A stretch of DNA of 64,000 bases from Azospirillum sp. B510 (GCF_000010725.1 NC_013854.1:525001-589000), one strand, 5' to 3'. Shown: positions 8,443 through 19,940, counted from the first letter of the stretch. Translations and numbers: made by a program. The notes: generated by a model not told the origin, from the sequence alone.

Positions 8443-9388
8443 CGGCGCGGGCAAATGCATCATGGAGACCAGCCGTGTCGAGGGAGGGCTCTGGCTCCGC
8501 TTCCAGTATCGGCAGGCTGGCCGGAGTTCGCTTGAGCAGTTCATCCAGCTTGTCGTGGGCACTCTCGACACTCTCCGCCACGGCACGAACAGGATCCGGC
8601 GAATGAGCCCTGCGCAGCAAGCAGCCGGTGTCCCGCAGCCGCATCTCCAGCCCGGCGCGGTCGATGCCCTTGCGGTTGGCCGACAGGCTCTTCGGTGCGT
8701 GGCACAGCGTCACCCACGCCGTCCTTGCGTTCTGTCCATCCGCGAGAACTCGATTGCTCAGCACGGTTTCCATCGCCGTGCGGCCGTGGGTGCCGTCGCC
8801 AAGCTCCAGCACCGTAACCCGGACAAAGGCCAGGAAATGCCGCAGATCGTCGTCGGTCGCGACGGACTTGAATTCCTCTTGCCAGAGGGCGCGCAGGAGA
8901 CTCAGCAGACTGGTCAGCGCCTGCTTTTCCTTCGTGTTGGCAGCCGCGCGTTCGATGGATGCCGCCGGCGGCAGGCCTGCCATCCGCGACAACACCTCGC
9001 GCAGACGAGCGCGGACGGTCTCTGGGCTTTCCGGCCCGACGGCAAGCACGATGCGGTCGCGTGCCGCATCGAGAGGACGGTGTGGATCGGTGGCCCCGGC
9101 GGCGTGCTGGCGCAGGAACTGCCGCCAGGTCTTGCCCATTTCGGAGGCCGGACGCGCGGAGTGCTCGATCCGTTCGTCGGTGTCCTGGCCGGTTTCGCTG
9201 GCCACATGCTCGAGCGAGGTCGAGTTTGGTAGCCCGAAAGGTGTTGCTCCGGCGAGCAGGTGGACGAAAAGATCGGCGCCCACCTCATCCTGGAAGCGGC
9301 CGCCCCCGGACATGGCGGCGCCACCGGCACTCTGCCGGTCGGCCTTGCCGCCGACGTTGCTCCCGCTGGACTTTGGTGCTTTTGCCAT
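8381..9388 (-). pseudogene. Truncated STAND-like defence gene, 5' part
   Basis: About 335 codons from ATG 9388. The residues up to about 316 are native; the last 18 or so (DGLVRRRSVTRAR) are read out of the IS256 remnant, so the 3' end of the gene is lost. The N-terminal pattern RFQDEVGADLFVHLLAG at residues 32-48, then GLPNSTSLEHVASETGQDTD, GKTWRQFLRQ and RPLDAARDRIVLAVGPES resembles the N-terminus of very large STAND-type ATPases with a Cap4-like nuclease domain (from memory). The D-x(n)-QxK nuclease core expected between ETGQDTD and GKTWRQF is missing. The gene lies 87 bases after yhaN on the same strand, so it was probably part of that operon. Function of the fragment is unknown. Confidence 0.5.
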
Positions 9389-9475
9389 GATCACTGGATA
9401 ACCGCAGGGTGATTATGGGTTTTCCCTGTGGTATGCCCTATTATGCTGGCTGACGGAACCCGTCGCCGATGTTGT

Positions 9476-12400
9476 TCACAACTCAAGTCGCGCCAGTCCG
9501 TCGACCGCCTGCCCCATGTTGCGCAAATGGGCATGATGGGTGAAGAACAGCACCTGCGTCGAGGCGGCAAGCCCAGCAAGGACGTTCAAACCGGCTTCCG
9601 CGCGGTCGTCGTCGAAATTGACGAACAGGTCGTCGGCGATGAAGGGAACCCGCACACCAGCGGCAATCGACTGTTCGACCGCCGCCAGTCGCAGAGCGAG
9701 GAACAGCTGATCCCTCGTGCCCTCGCTCATGCCTTCGATGGAGACAAGGGTCTCCCCATCCTGCCGCAGCCCCAGCAAACGCGGTGTCGATGGATCGTGA
9801 TCGATCCGGAAGTCGACGAAGCGTCCGAGGGTCAATGTGCGGAAAAGCGTGCCGGCGCGCGTCAGCAACGGCGCCTGCCGGCGCGCGCGGTATTGTTCGA
9901 CCGCGCGGCTCAACAGAAGCTGCTGCGCCCGTTTGAGCACATAGAGGTCCGCCTCGGCCTTCATGTCCGCCTTTGCCGCCTCCGCGTCGGCCGCGGCATC
10001 GGCCGCGCCATGGGAGGACTGGCCCAGGCTCTGGAACACCATCCGGGCCTCACCAAGCGCATTGGCCGCTTCGGCCACCTCCTTGTTCAGCGCTTCTAGC
10101 GTCTGGCCCAATGTGGCCGACTGGGAGGCCACCATGTCGGGATCGCAGGCTTCCCAGGCGGCGATGAGATCGGCAAGCGGCAGAGCGTCGCCATCCGCGA
10201 CGATCTGCCGTTCGGCCTCAGCCAGCCGGGCAAGGCGTTCCTGATGGGCTTTCGACCGGTCGAGGAGCGGAGGCAGAAGCGCGACCTCGGCAACTTCGGC
10301 GCGGTTCATGAAGGAGCCCAGGCGATCGAGTGCGATGGTTCGATCGATGGCGGCGCGATCCATGTCCGCCTGATGCTTCTTCCGCTCGGCCTCCAGCGTC
10401 TCGACCTCCTGTGCGACCGAACGCGCCTTGGCCAAACGCTCCCGAAGAGCGTCGAGCGTCCGCATCGGGTCTGCCTGTACGTCCATCTGCGCGTCGGCTG
10501 CCAGCGCCTCCACCTCCGCGTCGAAGGACTTGCGGTCCTTGCCGATGATGTCGAGCCTGCGGTCGTGTGCGGAGATTCCGTCAAGGATGCCCCGCAATTC
10601 CTCGACCAGTTCGAGCCAGTGGTCGATACCCGCGATGTCCGCGGCGATTCCCAGCCGCGCCGATGCCTCGGTCCAGTCGGTGACCGCAGCCTGCAAGGCC
10701 CGGCGATCCTGGATGTCCTGCCGCTCGCAACGGGAGATACTCTCCTCCAGGGCGGCGAGCTTGGCGTTTTTCTCGCGGAACGCCTGCTCCAGGATCTCGC
10801 CCTTCATCCGTTCACGGTCGGCAGCCGCCAGCAGCGGCGACAGCCGGTCGTTCTCCGGCGAAACCGTCAAGGCCCTTGCAAGGATGCCGACCGCTTCGGC
10901 CCTGCGTTCCATCAGGCGCGCGGCCTGCCGCCGGGCCTCGGCCGTCTGGCGATGAAGATCCAGCGCGGCGCGACGTTGGGCAAACCAGGCGCGCAGCCTC
11001 AGCGGCGTCAGGGGCGGCAGTCCTTGCGCGCGAAGGCGGTCTTCCCAGGAGATCGTTTGTGCGGATAGCGCGCTCTCAGCCTCCTGTACGGCCTTTTCCG
11101 CCTGCTGCCGCGTCAAATCCAGGAGGGCCTGCTGGTGGTCCAGGGCAGTCAGGCGCGCGGACTCCTCGGCGGTCGCGTAGCGGCGGTCGGCGATGGCGTC
11201 GGCGTCCTGAAGCGCCGCCGTGAAATCGTCGCCGAGCGCCTGGGCCTCCGCGGCGCGGCCCTGCCGCAAATGGGTGCCGATGGCCGTCCACAGATCATCC
11301 CGCGCCTGCCGCGCCCTAAGAACCTTGTCCGCCGACACCGCCTGCCCGGTTTGAGCCAGCAAGCCGCGCTGGGTTCCGAGCTGTTCGATCTCGTTTTCCA
11401 AGCGGCGGAGTTCGGCCTGGTCGCTTTCCAATCTGGTGGCGAGCTTGAGTTCCGCATCGGAGGCGGCCTGGAGTTCTCCATCATCGAATTCGCAGAGCAT
11501 GGCCAGCCGGTCGGCGCCGCCCTGCCAAGGAGCAAGGGCCGCCAGCGCCAGCTGCGTCTCGGCGTCCGCGCGCTCGATGTCTGCCTGGGCTTCGGCACAA
11601 CGGTGGTCGATGTCGTCGCCCAGCCCACGGGCAAGACCGATCACGGCCCGGAGCTCGTCCAGCCCTTCGGCGACGACCGCGTCGGCCAGGTCCTCGCGCA
11701 GTGTCCGGGCATCGGTCCGCAGGTTTTCGAGCTCCCCATCCCGCGCCCCCAGGCCGTCGGCGAGGCTGAGGTGACGTTTGGCGATGTCGCGAAGCTTCCT
11801 GACCTCAAGGCCGGATGGCAGGTCGCCGGGTAGGGTCAGTTCCGTGCGCAGGGATGTCGCGCGTTCCAGCAGCCCTTGCCGCTCGACCGTCAGCCGGTCC
11901 AGATCGGTGACATCCTTGGTGATCCCGCCCCGCTTTTCGATCAGGCGCTCGATGTGCTCGCCAAGCGCGGCGATGGAATCTGGTTGGAGCCGGCTCAGCT
12001 TTTCCGCCATGTCGTCGCGGTGCCGCTTGGCCGCATCATGGGCTTCGCCCGCCTTCGTCAGGGCCGCCAGCAAGGTCCGCGCCGCGGTATCCTCCGCGGG
12101 TGAGAAGACGGTCACCGCTCCTTCCGCGGCGATCTCGGCCAACAGGGCGGCCCGCGACCGCATTGCGGTGCCGATGCGGCGCAGCCGTTCGGCGTCGTCG
12201 CGCTGGGCGGTCAGCGTATTCTGCCGTTGCAGCAGATCCCGAAGGGTCTGTTCGCAAGCCTCGACCTTCGCCTGCGCGTCGGACCATTCCTTGGGTCTGA
12301 GCTGCGCCTCGCGCATGGTTTTCAAACAGGCATCGAGTTGCCTTTCCGCGGCAACGAAGGTCCGACGGGCGGCAGCGCGCTTGCCCCAGATCGCATCCAG

Positions 12401-12901
12401 TTCGTTGTCGAGCGCCTCACGAACCTTGCTGATTTCCGTCAGTCCGGATCCGGCGGCGAACAGGGCCTGCCCCAGATCGTCCGAAGCCTGAAGCATTGCT
12501 TCGCCGCCGTTGCGCAGTCCGGCTTGGTCCAGGCTGAAGCCGGCGCTGAAGGTTTCGCGGTTCAGGCCGTGCAGCAGGGCCGACAGTTGACCTTCATCCA
12601 GGGGGCGGTCCGTCGCATCGATCAGGCTCTGGTCTCGGGACTTGCGGCGCCGGCAGGCCAGGTGCCGTCCATCCTCCTCGAGCACCGCGCCGATGCGCAG
12701 AAGCGCGTAATCGAAGCGGAAATTGAAGGGGCTGCGCATCGGAAAGCCGAACAGCAGGTCGGAGACGGCCGAGAGAGTGGTCGATTTTCCCGCCTCGTTG
12801 GGGCCGTAGACCATATGGAAATCGGGAGCTCCCGCCTGGAAGGGCAGGCGGCAATCCTCGAAATGGCCATAGCGTTCCAGATGGAGTTCGGCAAACCGCA
12901 T
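9476..12901 (-). CDS. yhaN: YhaN-family SbcC/Rad50-like ATPase
   Basis: A 1141-residue ABC-type ATPase with long coiled coils, the Rad50-like partner of the adjacent YhaO nuclease. The N-terminus MRFAELHLERYGHFEDC leads to Walker A GPNEAGKST (residues 35-43). Residues about 170-1000 are charged helical segments with E/R/A heptads. The C-terminal half-site has SIEGMSEGTRDQLFLALRLA (signature region) and Walker B FIADDLFVNFDDDR near 1095, then FFTHHAHL. No CxxC zinc hook is seen in the middle, which fits YhaN rather than SbcC/Rad50. The ATG at 12901 lies in TGATG with the yhaO stop, so the two are translationally coupled. Likely role: opening and processing DNA ends together with YhaO, in repair or phage defence. 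Confidence 0.88.
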   Translation of the reverse strand: MRFAELHLERYGHFEDCRLPFQAGAPDFHMVYGPNEAGKSTTLSAVSDLLFGFPMRSPFNFRFDYALLRIGAVLEEDGRHLACRRRKSRDQSLIDATDRPLDEGQLSALLHGLNRETFSAGFSLDQAGLRNGGEAMLQASDDLGQALFAAGSGLTEISKVREALDNELDAIWGKRAAARRTFVAAERQLDACLKTMREAQLRPKEWSDAQAKVEACEQTLRDLLQRQNTLTAQRDDAERLRRIGTAMRSRAALLAEIAAEGAVTVFSPAEDTAARTLLAALTKAGEAHDAAKRHRDDMAEKLSRLQPDSIAALGEHIERLIEKRGGITKDVTDLDRLTVERQGLLERATSLRTELTLPGDLPSGLEVRKLRDIAKRHLSLADGLGARDGELENLRTDARTLREDLADAVVAEGLDELRAVIGLARGLGDDIDHRCAEAQADIERADAETQLALAALAPWQGGADRLAMLCEFDDGELQAASDAELKLATRLESDQAELRRLENEIEQLGTQRGLLAQTGQAVSADKVLRARQARDDLWTAIGTHLRQGRAAEAQALGDDFTAALQDADAIADRRYATAEESARLTALDHQQALLDLTRQQAEKAVQEAESALSAQTISWEDRLRAQGLPPLTPLRLRAWFAQRRAALDLHRQTAEARRQAARLMERRAEAVGILARALTVSPENDRLSPLLAAADRERMKGEILEQAFREKNAKLAALEESISRCERQDIQDRRALQAAVTDWTEASARLGIAADIAGIDHWLELVEELRGILDGISAHDRRLDIIGKDRKSFDAEVEALAADAQMDVQADPMRTLDALRERLAKARSVAQEVETLEAERKKHQADMDRAAIDRTIALDRLGSFMNRAEVAEVALLPPLLDRSKAHQERLARLAEAERQIVADGDALPLADLIAAWEACDPDMVASQSATLGQTLEALNKEVAEAANALGEARMVFQSLGQSSHGAADAAADAEAAKADMKAEADLYVLKRAQQLLLSRAVEQYRARRQAPLLTRAGTLFRTLTLGRFVDFRIDHDPSTPRLLGLRQDGETLVSIEGMSEGTRDQLFLALRLAAVEQSIAAGVRVPFIADDLFVNFDDDRAEAGLNVLAGLAASTQVLFFTHHAHLRNMGQAVDGLARLEL

Positions 12902-14163
12902 CACTCTGTCTCCTTACCGGTGAGGCGGGCTTCCAGCGCACTTCCCGCAATCGCCAACAGAGCCTGCCAGTCGTCCCGTGTCGCCATGGCGGCGAGGCTG
13001 TCCTCGTCGAATTCCCCGGCCCTGGCCGCCGCGGTCAGGAAGGGAAGGAGGTCCGCCTTCAGGTCCTGGGCCAGTTCCGGCGATTGGCGGACCTCGGCCA
13101 GCAGAGCCATGATGTCCTCCGCGGCCCCGTCGGCGACCGGCGCCGAACCGGGCATGGTGACGTCCAAATGAACCTTTTCGATCCACAGGTCCGGCGCGAC
13201 CGCGGCGGCCAGGGCGCGCACGGTGTCGCGCTGGGTCGCCCGTCCGTCCTGAAGTTTGCCGGCCAGGGACGTCGAGCCGGTCAGCACCACACGGGCGACG
13301 GTCGGACGTCCGTCGGACAGTTCGGCATGCCGGTTGGCGAGGGCGGTGCGGATCGCGGCGTCGATCTCGTCCGGCTTGCTGATTCCGGTGCAGTCCACCT
13401 TCACCCGAAGCCAGCGCACGGTGTCCAGCGGCACATGGGTCAGACGGGCGACGGCGCCGTCCTCCACCTCCACATGGACAGCCCCCTTCGGTCCGGTCTC
13501 CCGGATGTTCCGGCCCTGGAGGTTGCCGGGGAACACGATGTAGGGCGATTCGGCGACGACGGTGAAGTCATGCACATGCCCCAGCGCCCAATAGTCGTAA
13601 TGGCGGGCCCGCAGATCGTCGATGGTGCAGGGTGCGTAGGTCGCGTGTCCCGGATGGCCAGTCAGCGCGGTGTGAAGAAGGCCGATGTTGAAATGATGCT
13701 CCACCCGGTCGGGATAGCCGGCGGCGAGATTGTCGGTGACATGGGCATTCGGAAAGCTCTGCCCGTGGATCGCGACGCCCAGATGGTCGATGACGTGGGT
13801 GTGCGAGCGGCGCGGCCTGAACTGCTTCACGGTGTCCGGCCAAGGCAGCGACCGGGTCAGGGCGGAGGCCGCATCATGATTTCCGGACAGCCAATAGACC
13901 GGGATGCCTGCCGCCGCCAGCCTTCCCATCGCGCGGGCGAAGTAGAGACCGGTGCCCATGTCCTTCCAGTCGCCGTCGAACAGGTCGCCGGCGATCAGCA
14001 CGAAATCCACCGCCTGATCGCAGGCATAGGCGACCAGATTGTCGAAGGCCGCCCGCGTCGCGCCACGCACTTCCTCCGCCGGCACCCCGTCGTAACGTGA
14101 CAAGCCGTGCAAGGGGCTGTCGAGGTGGATATCGGCTGCGTGGAGGAAGTGGAAACTGCCCAT
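12901..14163 (-). CDS. yhaO: YhaO-family metallophosphoesterase (Mre11/SbcD-like)
   Basis: A 420-residue calcineurin-like nuclease subunit. Phosphoesterase motifs are visible in order: HAADIHLDSP (residues 8-17), IAGDLFDGDW (about 56), LSGNHDAAS (about 92), GLLHTALTGH (about 170) and WALGHVHDF (about 203). These supply the two-metal site. The C-terminal 150 residues form the capping/ATPase-contact region and diverge from SbcD. ATG 14163 is preferred over the TTG two codons upstream because gaggg lies 7 bases before it. It is the first gene of a minus-strand operon (yhaO, yhaN, truncated STAND-like gene) and is divergent from the large helicase gene. Confidence 0.88.
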   Translation of the reverse strand: MGSFHFLHAADIHLDSPLHGLSRYDGVPAEEVRGATRAAFDNLVAYACDQAVDFVLIAGDLFDGDWKDMGTGLYFARAMGRLAAAGIPVYWLSGNHDAASALTRSLPWPDTVKQFRPRRSHTHVIDHLGVAIHGQSFPNAHVTDNLAAGYPDRVEHHFNIGLLHTALTGHPGHATYAPCTIDDLRARHYDYWALGHVHDFTVVAESPYIVFPGNLQGRNIRETGPKGAVHVEVEDGAVARLTHVPLDTVRWLRVKVDCTGISKPDEIDAAIRTALANRHAELSDGRPTVARVVLTGSTSLAGKLQDGRATQRDTVRALAAAVAPDLWIEKVHLDVTMPGSAPVADGAAEDIMALLAEVRQSPELAQDLKADLLPFLTAAARAGEFDEDSLAAMATRDDWQALLAIAGSALEARLTGKETE

Positions 14164-14225
14164 AGCCAACCCTCGATTTTCGAATATAGTGCGAAATCAC
14201 TCTACTTCAGGCGGTGGACATCATC
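14164..14225. promoter_or_regulatory. Shared divergent promoter with imperfect palindrome
   Basis: The 62 bp between yhaO and the helicase gene must hold both promoters. It contains gattttcg-aatatagtg-cgaaatc (14174-14198), a near-perfect inverted repeat of TTTCG/CGAAA. TATAGT reads as a -10 on the plus strand and its complement is TATATT-like on the minus strand. An overlapping palindrome would allow one regulator to control both directions. Confidence 0.5.
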
Positions 14226-17200
14226 ATGGAATCGACCGTAGGCGTCAACGTTATGGAGTCTCGTACTGAAACAGCGAGTTCCGCGCTGGCGATCGACGCC
14301 GTGATCACTCCCAAAATCAGCTTCGCCACCCATCAGAGCGCCGTTCCTGTCCTTCGTGATCTCCGCCTGATCAACCTGGGTGGAGAGCCGCTGCAAAACA
14401 TCGTGGCCGAGATCCTGGCCGACCCGCCGGTCTTCGAGCCGGTGCAATGGCGCATCGACCGCATCGCCGCAGGTGGCGAGGCGCACATCACCAAGCGCGA
14501 CCTGCGGCTGAACGCCGGATTGCTGTTCCAGTTGAACGAAGCGATCCGTGCGACGGTGACGCTGCGGGCCACGGCGGAGGGCATGGATGGCGGCGATGCC
14601 GCCGAGCGCGTGCTGCCGGTCGAGCTGCTGGCCCGTAACGAATGGGGCGGTGCCTCGGCGATGCCGGAACTGCTGGCCGCCTTCACCCTGCCGAACGACC
14701 TGGCCGTCAGCAGACTGATCAAGGCGTCGAGCGACGTGCTGCGGCGCGGCGGCCGCCCGGACGGCATCGAGGGATACCAGTCGAAGAGCCGCACGCGGGT
14801 GCATGAACTGGCCTCAGCCATCTGGTCGGCCGTGGCGTCCCTGCGCCTGACCTATGCCGAACCGCCGGCCAGCTTCGAATGGCAGGGACAGAAGGTGCGT
14901 TCGCCCTCCCAGATTCTGGAGACCGGGCTGGGGACGTGTCTCGACACGGCGCTGCTGTTCGCGGCGGTGCTGGAGCAGGCCGGCCTTTATCCGGTGATCG
15001 TCGTTACGCGCGGCCATGCCTTTGCGGGCGTGTGGCTGCAACCGCAGGAGTTCGCCACCCTTCTGGTCGATGACGCCGCCAGCCTGCGCAAGCGCGTGGC
15101 GCTCCAGGAGCTGGTGCTGTTCGAAACCACTTTGGCCACCGGCGGGCACCCGTCGCCCTTCTCGCGCGCCATCGCCCAGGCCAACCGCCAGATCGACGAG
15201 GAGCGCGAGGGCGAGTTCGTCATGGCGCTCGACATCCGCCGCGCCCGGATGCAGCGCCTGCGCCCGTTGGCTCTGGCGGAAGCCGCATCGTCGGGGACGG
15301 GGCAGGGGACGGCGGAAGCCGACATCGTCCCGATGGGGGATGTCCTCGAAGCGGCTCCGGCCCTGCCCGATTTCGATCTCACCGAGTCCAGCGAGACGCG
15401 GGACGGGGTCGCCACGGCGGAAGGACGGCTGGACCGTTGGCAGCGCAAACTTCTGGACCTCACCACGCGCAACCGGCTGCTCAACGTCAAGCCGGGTGCG
15501 ACCAGCATCCGCCTGATCTGTCCCGATCCGGCCACGCTGGAGGACAGGCTTGCCGACGGCGCCAGCTTCCGCGTCGTGGCGGCCCCGGCGATGGACGGGG
15601 GGGCCGGCCGCGACACGAATTTGCACCTCCAGCGCACGGGAGAGGAGCTGGAGGCCGCCTATGCCCGCGACGCCATGGAGCGCGGCGAGATCCTGTCGCC
15701 CATGCCGACCGACAAGCTCGATGCGCAACTGGTCGACCTATACCGCAAGACACAGCTCGATCTGGCAGAGGGCGGCGCCAACACGCTGTTCCTCGCGGTG
15801 GGCTTCCTGGTCTGGAAGAAATCCGGCAGCGACACGCGCCATTACCGCGCCCCGATCATCCTGTTGCCGGTGAAGCTGCAAAGGCGCAGCGCACGGTCGG
15901 GTGTGCGTCTGTCCAGCCACGAGGACGAACCACGCTTCAACCTGACCCTGTTGCAGATGCTGCGCCAGGATTTTGAACTCGACATTCCCGAGCTGGCCGG
16001 GCCGTTGCCGGTCGACGAGTCCGGGATCGACGTTCCGCGCATCTGGACCCTGGTCCGCCGGGCGGTGCGCGACATGCCGGGCTTTGAAGTGGTCGAGGAC
16101 GTGGTGCTGGGCGCCTTCTCCTTCGCCAAATACCTGATGTGGAAGGATCTGGTCGACCGCACCGACGCCTTGAAGCGCAATCCGGTGGTGCGGCACCTGC
16201 TGGAAACGCCACGCGACGCCTATGCCGGCCAAGGGGAGCCGCCCCAGCCGTCAAAGCTGGACGAGCTTGTCGCGCCGGAGGAGCTGTTCGCGCCGCTCGC
16301 CGCCGACTCCTCCCAGCTGGCGGCGGTTGTCGGCTCGGCGCAGGGATGCGACTTCGTGCTGGATGGCCCGCCGGGCACCGGCAAGTCGCAGACCATCGCC
16401 AACATGATCGCCCACAATCTGGCGCTTGGCCGCACCGTGCTGTTCGTCGCGGAAAAACGGGCGGCTCTGGACGTAGTCCATCGCCGGCTGGTTGCTCATG
16501 GCCTTGGTCCGTTCTGCCTTGAGCTGCACAGCAACAAGGCATCCAAGCAGGATGTCCTGCGCCAGCTCGACGCCGCATGGACCACGGCGGAGGTGCCGCC
16601 GGCCGAGCTGTGGAGCCGCCGCGCGGCCGAACTCAAGACCAGTCGCGATCGGCTGAACGATTTCGTCCGGGCGCTGCACCGGCGGCACGCCAACGGCCTT
16701 ACCCTCTATAGCGCCATCGGGCGGGTCGCCCGGGACGGCGCGGCCGCCGCGTTGCGTCTGACGTGGACGAGAGGGATGGAGCACGCTGAAACAGATCTGG
16801 AAAGCCTGCGGGACACCGCCCACAGGCTGGATCTGCACCGCGCGACGGCATCGCCGGAGAACCGGGCCGCCTTCGGGCATATCGGGCGGACCGAATGGTC
16901 GAACGCTTGGCAGGCCGAGTTGCTGGCCGCTGCCGCCGCGCTAGCCACCGCCTCCAAGACATTGGAGTCGGCCCGCGCCCGGCTCGCCGACGGGCTCGGT
17001 ACCGCTGTGGGTGGAGACCGGCGCGGCCTTGCCGCTGCCGCCGCCCTGGCCCACGCCCTGGGAGAGGTCGGTGAGCTGAATCTGGGATTCGCCTTCACGC
17101 CCGATGCGGCCAGGATGATCGAGCAGGGCACGCGGGTGCTGCCGTTGCTCGGTGCATATCGGACGGAGGCCGCGCTGCTCTCTCGCCCGATGGATCCCGA

Positions 17201-19940
17201 GCGGGTCAAAGCCATGCCCCTGGCGGAACTCGATGCCGAATGGGCAGCGGCGGGCGAGGCGATCTGGCCACTGTCGTCGCTGCGGAAGAAGGCGGTGGCG
17301 AAGCGGCTCGACCCCAGCGGGACCGCTGATCCGGAGACCGATCTTCCCCGGCTGCGCCGGTTGCAGGAAATCCTGGCCGAGATCGACGGCCTTCCCCAGG
17401 CGCAAGCGCTTCCCGGCTGGCGCGGAGTCGCCACCGATCCGGACCGGCTGGACCGCAAGCTGAAGGCTGCCGGAACGGTGCGGGCGGCGCTTGGCGGTGC
17501 TGCGCAAAGCCCCGATCAGCTGATCGCCCTGCGGACATCGCTCAAGCGGCTCTGCACCGAGGCCGGTGACCTGCTGGCCCCCGAAGGGGTGGTCGGGCAG
17601 GCGATGCGGCAGTATCTCGACAGCCATGCCGCCTTCCTGGATGCCAAGGACGCGTTCGAATGCACCGCCGGTGCGCCGGAACCGGTCGACGGCGCCGATC
17701 TGTTGGCGGAGTGTCAGACCATCGCCGCGGCGATGGCGGCGCGGCCGACGCAGCTGAATGCCTGGACGGCGTGGCAGCGCGCGCGGCAGGCTGCGGTGCA
17801 GCAGGGATTGGACGGGCTGGTGGCGGCGGTGGAGAATGGCACCGTCCCGCCCGGCCTTGCGGCGGAGGCCTTCGACATCGCCTATGCCCGCTGGTGGGCG
17901 GACTGGGCGATCGACATCGAACCGCTGGTTCGTGACTTCAACGTCACCGAACACACGGATACCATCGGCCGCTTCCGCGCTCTGGATCACGAGTTCGGCG
18001 AACTGACGCAACTCTATATCCGTGCCCGGATCGCCGGCGGCATCCCGGCCAAGGACTCGAAGTCGCCGCCCGCCGGCTTCGGCACGCTGGCGCATCAGTT
18101 GAAGCTGCAGAAGCGGCACAAGCCGGTCCGCCAGCTGGTGGCGGAGATTGGGCCGGCGCTGACCACGCTGACCCCCTGCCTGCTGATGAGTCCGCTGTCG
18201 GTGGCACAGTTCCTGCCGCCGGAGATGCCGCCGTTCGATCTGGTCATCTTCGACGAGGCATCGCAGATCACGCCGTGGGACGCGGTGGGCGCCATCGCCC
18301 GCGGCCGGCAGCTGGTGGTCGCCGGCGATCCCAAGCAGATGCCGCCGACCAGCTTCTTCGATCGCGGTGCCGGTGCGGAGGACGATGACAGCGAGATCGA
18401 AACCGATCAGGAAAGCATCCTGGAGGAGTGCCTGGGCGCCCGCCTGCCGCAACGCCGCCTGACCTGGCATTACCGCAGCCGGCACGAAAGCCTGATCGCC
18501 TTCTCCAACCACCGTTACTATGACGGCGACCTGATCACCTTCCCCGCCCCGGTGACGCGGGAGACGATGGTCAGCCTGCGGCAGGTCCCCGGCGCCTGGT
18601 CGCGCGGCAAGAACCGCAACAACCAGACCGAGGCCGAGGCGGTGGTGAGGGAGGTTCTGCGGCGCCTTCTCGACCCCGCCTTCGTCGATGAACGGGGCAA
18701 CCGCCTGACGCTTGGGGTCATCACGCTGAATTCGGAACAGCAGAAGCTGATCGAGGATCTGCTGGACCGCGCCCGGCGGCGCTACCCCGAACTGGAGCCC
18801 TATTTCGCCGAGGATGCGCCTGAGCCCGTCGTGGTCAAGAATCTGGAGACGGTCCAGGGCGACGAGCGCGACGTGATCCTTCTGGGCATCGCCTATGGGC
18901 CGGAAACGCCCGATGCCCCAACGATGCCGATGAATTTCGGGCCACTGAACCGCGACGGCGGCTGGCGGCGACTCAACGTCGCCATCACGCGGGCGCGTCG
19001 GGAGATGGTCGTCTTCACCTCCTTCCCGCCCAACCTGATCGATCTCAACCGCACCAGCTCGTCCGCCCTGCGGGATCTGCGGCATTTCCTGGAATATGCG
19101 GAGCGGGGAACGCGGACCTTGGGGGAGGCGGCCGGCGCGTCCGCCGGTTCGGCGAACTCCCATTTCGAGCAGGCGGTTGCACAGGGACTGGGCGGGCGCG
19201 GCTGGACGGTGGTTCCGCAGGTCGGGGTGTCCCGCTTCCGCATCGACCTCGGCGTGGTGCATCCCGATCGTCCGGAAGATTATCTGATCGGCATCGAATG
19301 CGACGGTGCGTCCTATCACGGTGCCGCAACGGCGCGGGACCGCGACAAGGTGCGCGAGGCGGTGCTGAGGGGACTGGGCTGGTCCCTGGCGCGGGTATGG
19401 TCGACAGAGTGGTGGATCGATCCGGAGGGGGCGCTGGACCGGCTCGACGCCGCGCTGAAGGAGGCCTTGGAACGGTCCACGTGCCGAAGCGGTCGCCGCG
19501 CCTGTGACGGCGGAGGCGCCGGATGTGGTGCTCGATCTGGGGGCGGACGGAGAGGATGGCTCCGACGAGGCCGAGACCCCGATGGAAACCGAGGACGACC
19601 AAGCGGCCTATGGCGGGGAGTATCGGCGGACGGATTTCGGCGCCATCGCCGGCATCGATCCGGACCGGTTCCAGGAGAACGACTATTCCGCCATTCTCAA
19701 GGAGATGGTGTTGCAGGTCGTCGCGGCGGAGGCGCCGATCCGCGACAGCCTCCTGGTCGAGCGCATCGCCCGCGCCCATGGATTCAAGCGTTCCGGCCGC
19801 CAGATCCGGGAGCGGATCATGGCGGTGGCGCGCGGTGTCGCCCATGTCGAGACCGAGCATACCGGCGCCAGCTTCGTCTGGCCGGACGCGATGGTGGTCG
19901 CGGCGTGGGAAACGGCCCGGTTTCCCAACACTGGCGCTGA
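14226..19940 (+). pseudogene. DUF4011 / SF1 helicase / Vsr-like nuclease giant, frameshifted near 3' end
   Basis: Genuine coding runs from ATG 14226 (SD caggcggtgg 8 bases upstream) to about 19482, roughly 1750 residues. Domains in order: a transglutaminase-like Cys/His segment (GTCLDTALLFAAVLEQAGL, then GHAFAGVW, residues 235-275); DUF4011 (RWQRKLLDLTTRNRLLN, about 405); SF1 helicase core with Walker A DGPPGTGKSQT (about 712), Walker B LVIFDEASQI (about 1338), AGDPKQMPPTSFF, LTWHYRSRHESLIAFSN, VKNLETVQGDERD and RRLNVAITRARREM; then a Vsr/MTES_1575-type nuclease (FRIDLGVVHPDR, GIECDGASYHG, about 1670-1740). After 19482 the frame becomes Gly/Arg-rich nonsense, while the DUF3320 tail continues in another frame. 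Proteins of this architecture have been reported as single-gene anti-phage systems (Hhe, as I recall). Likely role: recognising and cutting foreign DNA. Confidence 0.88.

Noticed and set aside
16941..19319. 792-codon minus-strand frame inside the giant helicase gene
   Set aside because: High-GC antisense shadow; the plus strand carries all helicase motifs.
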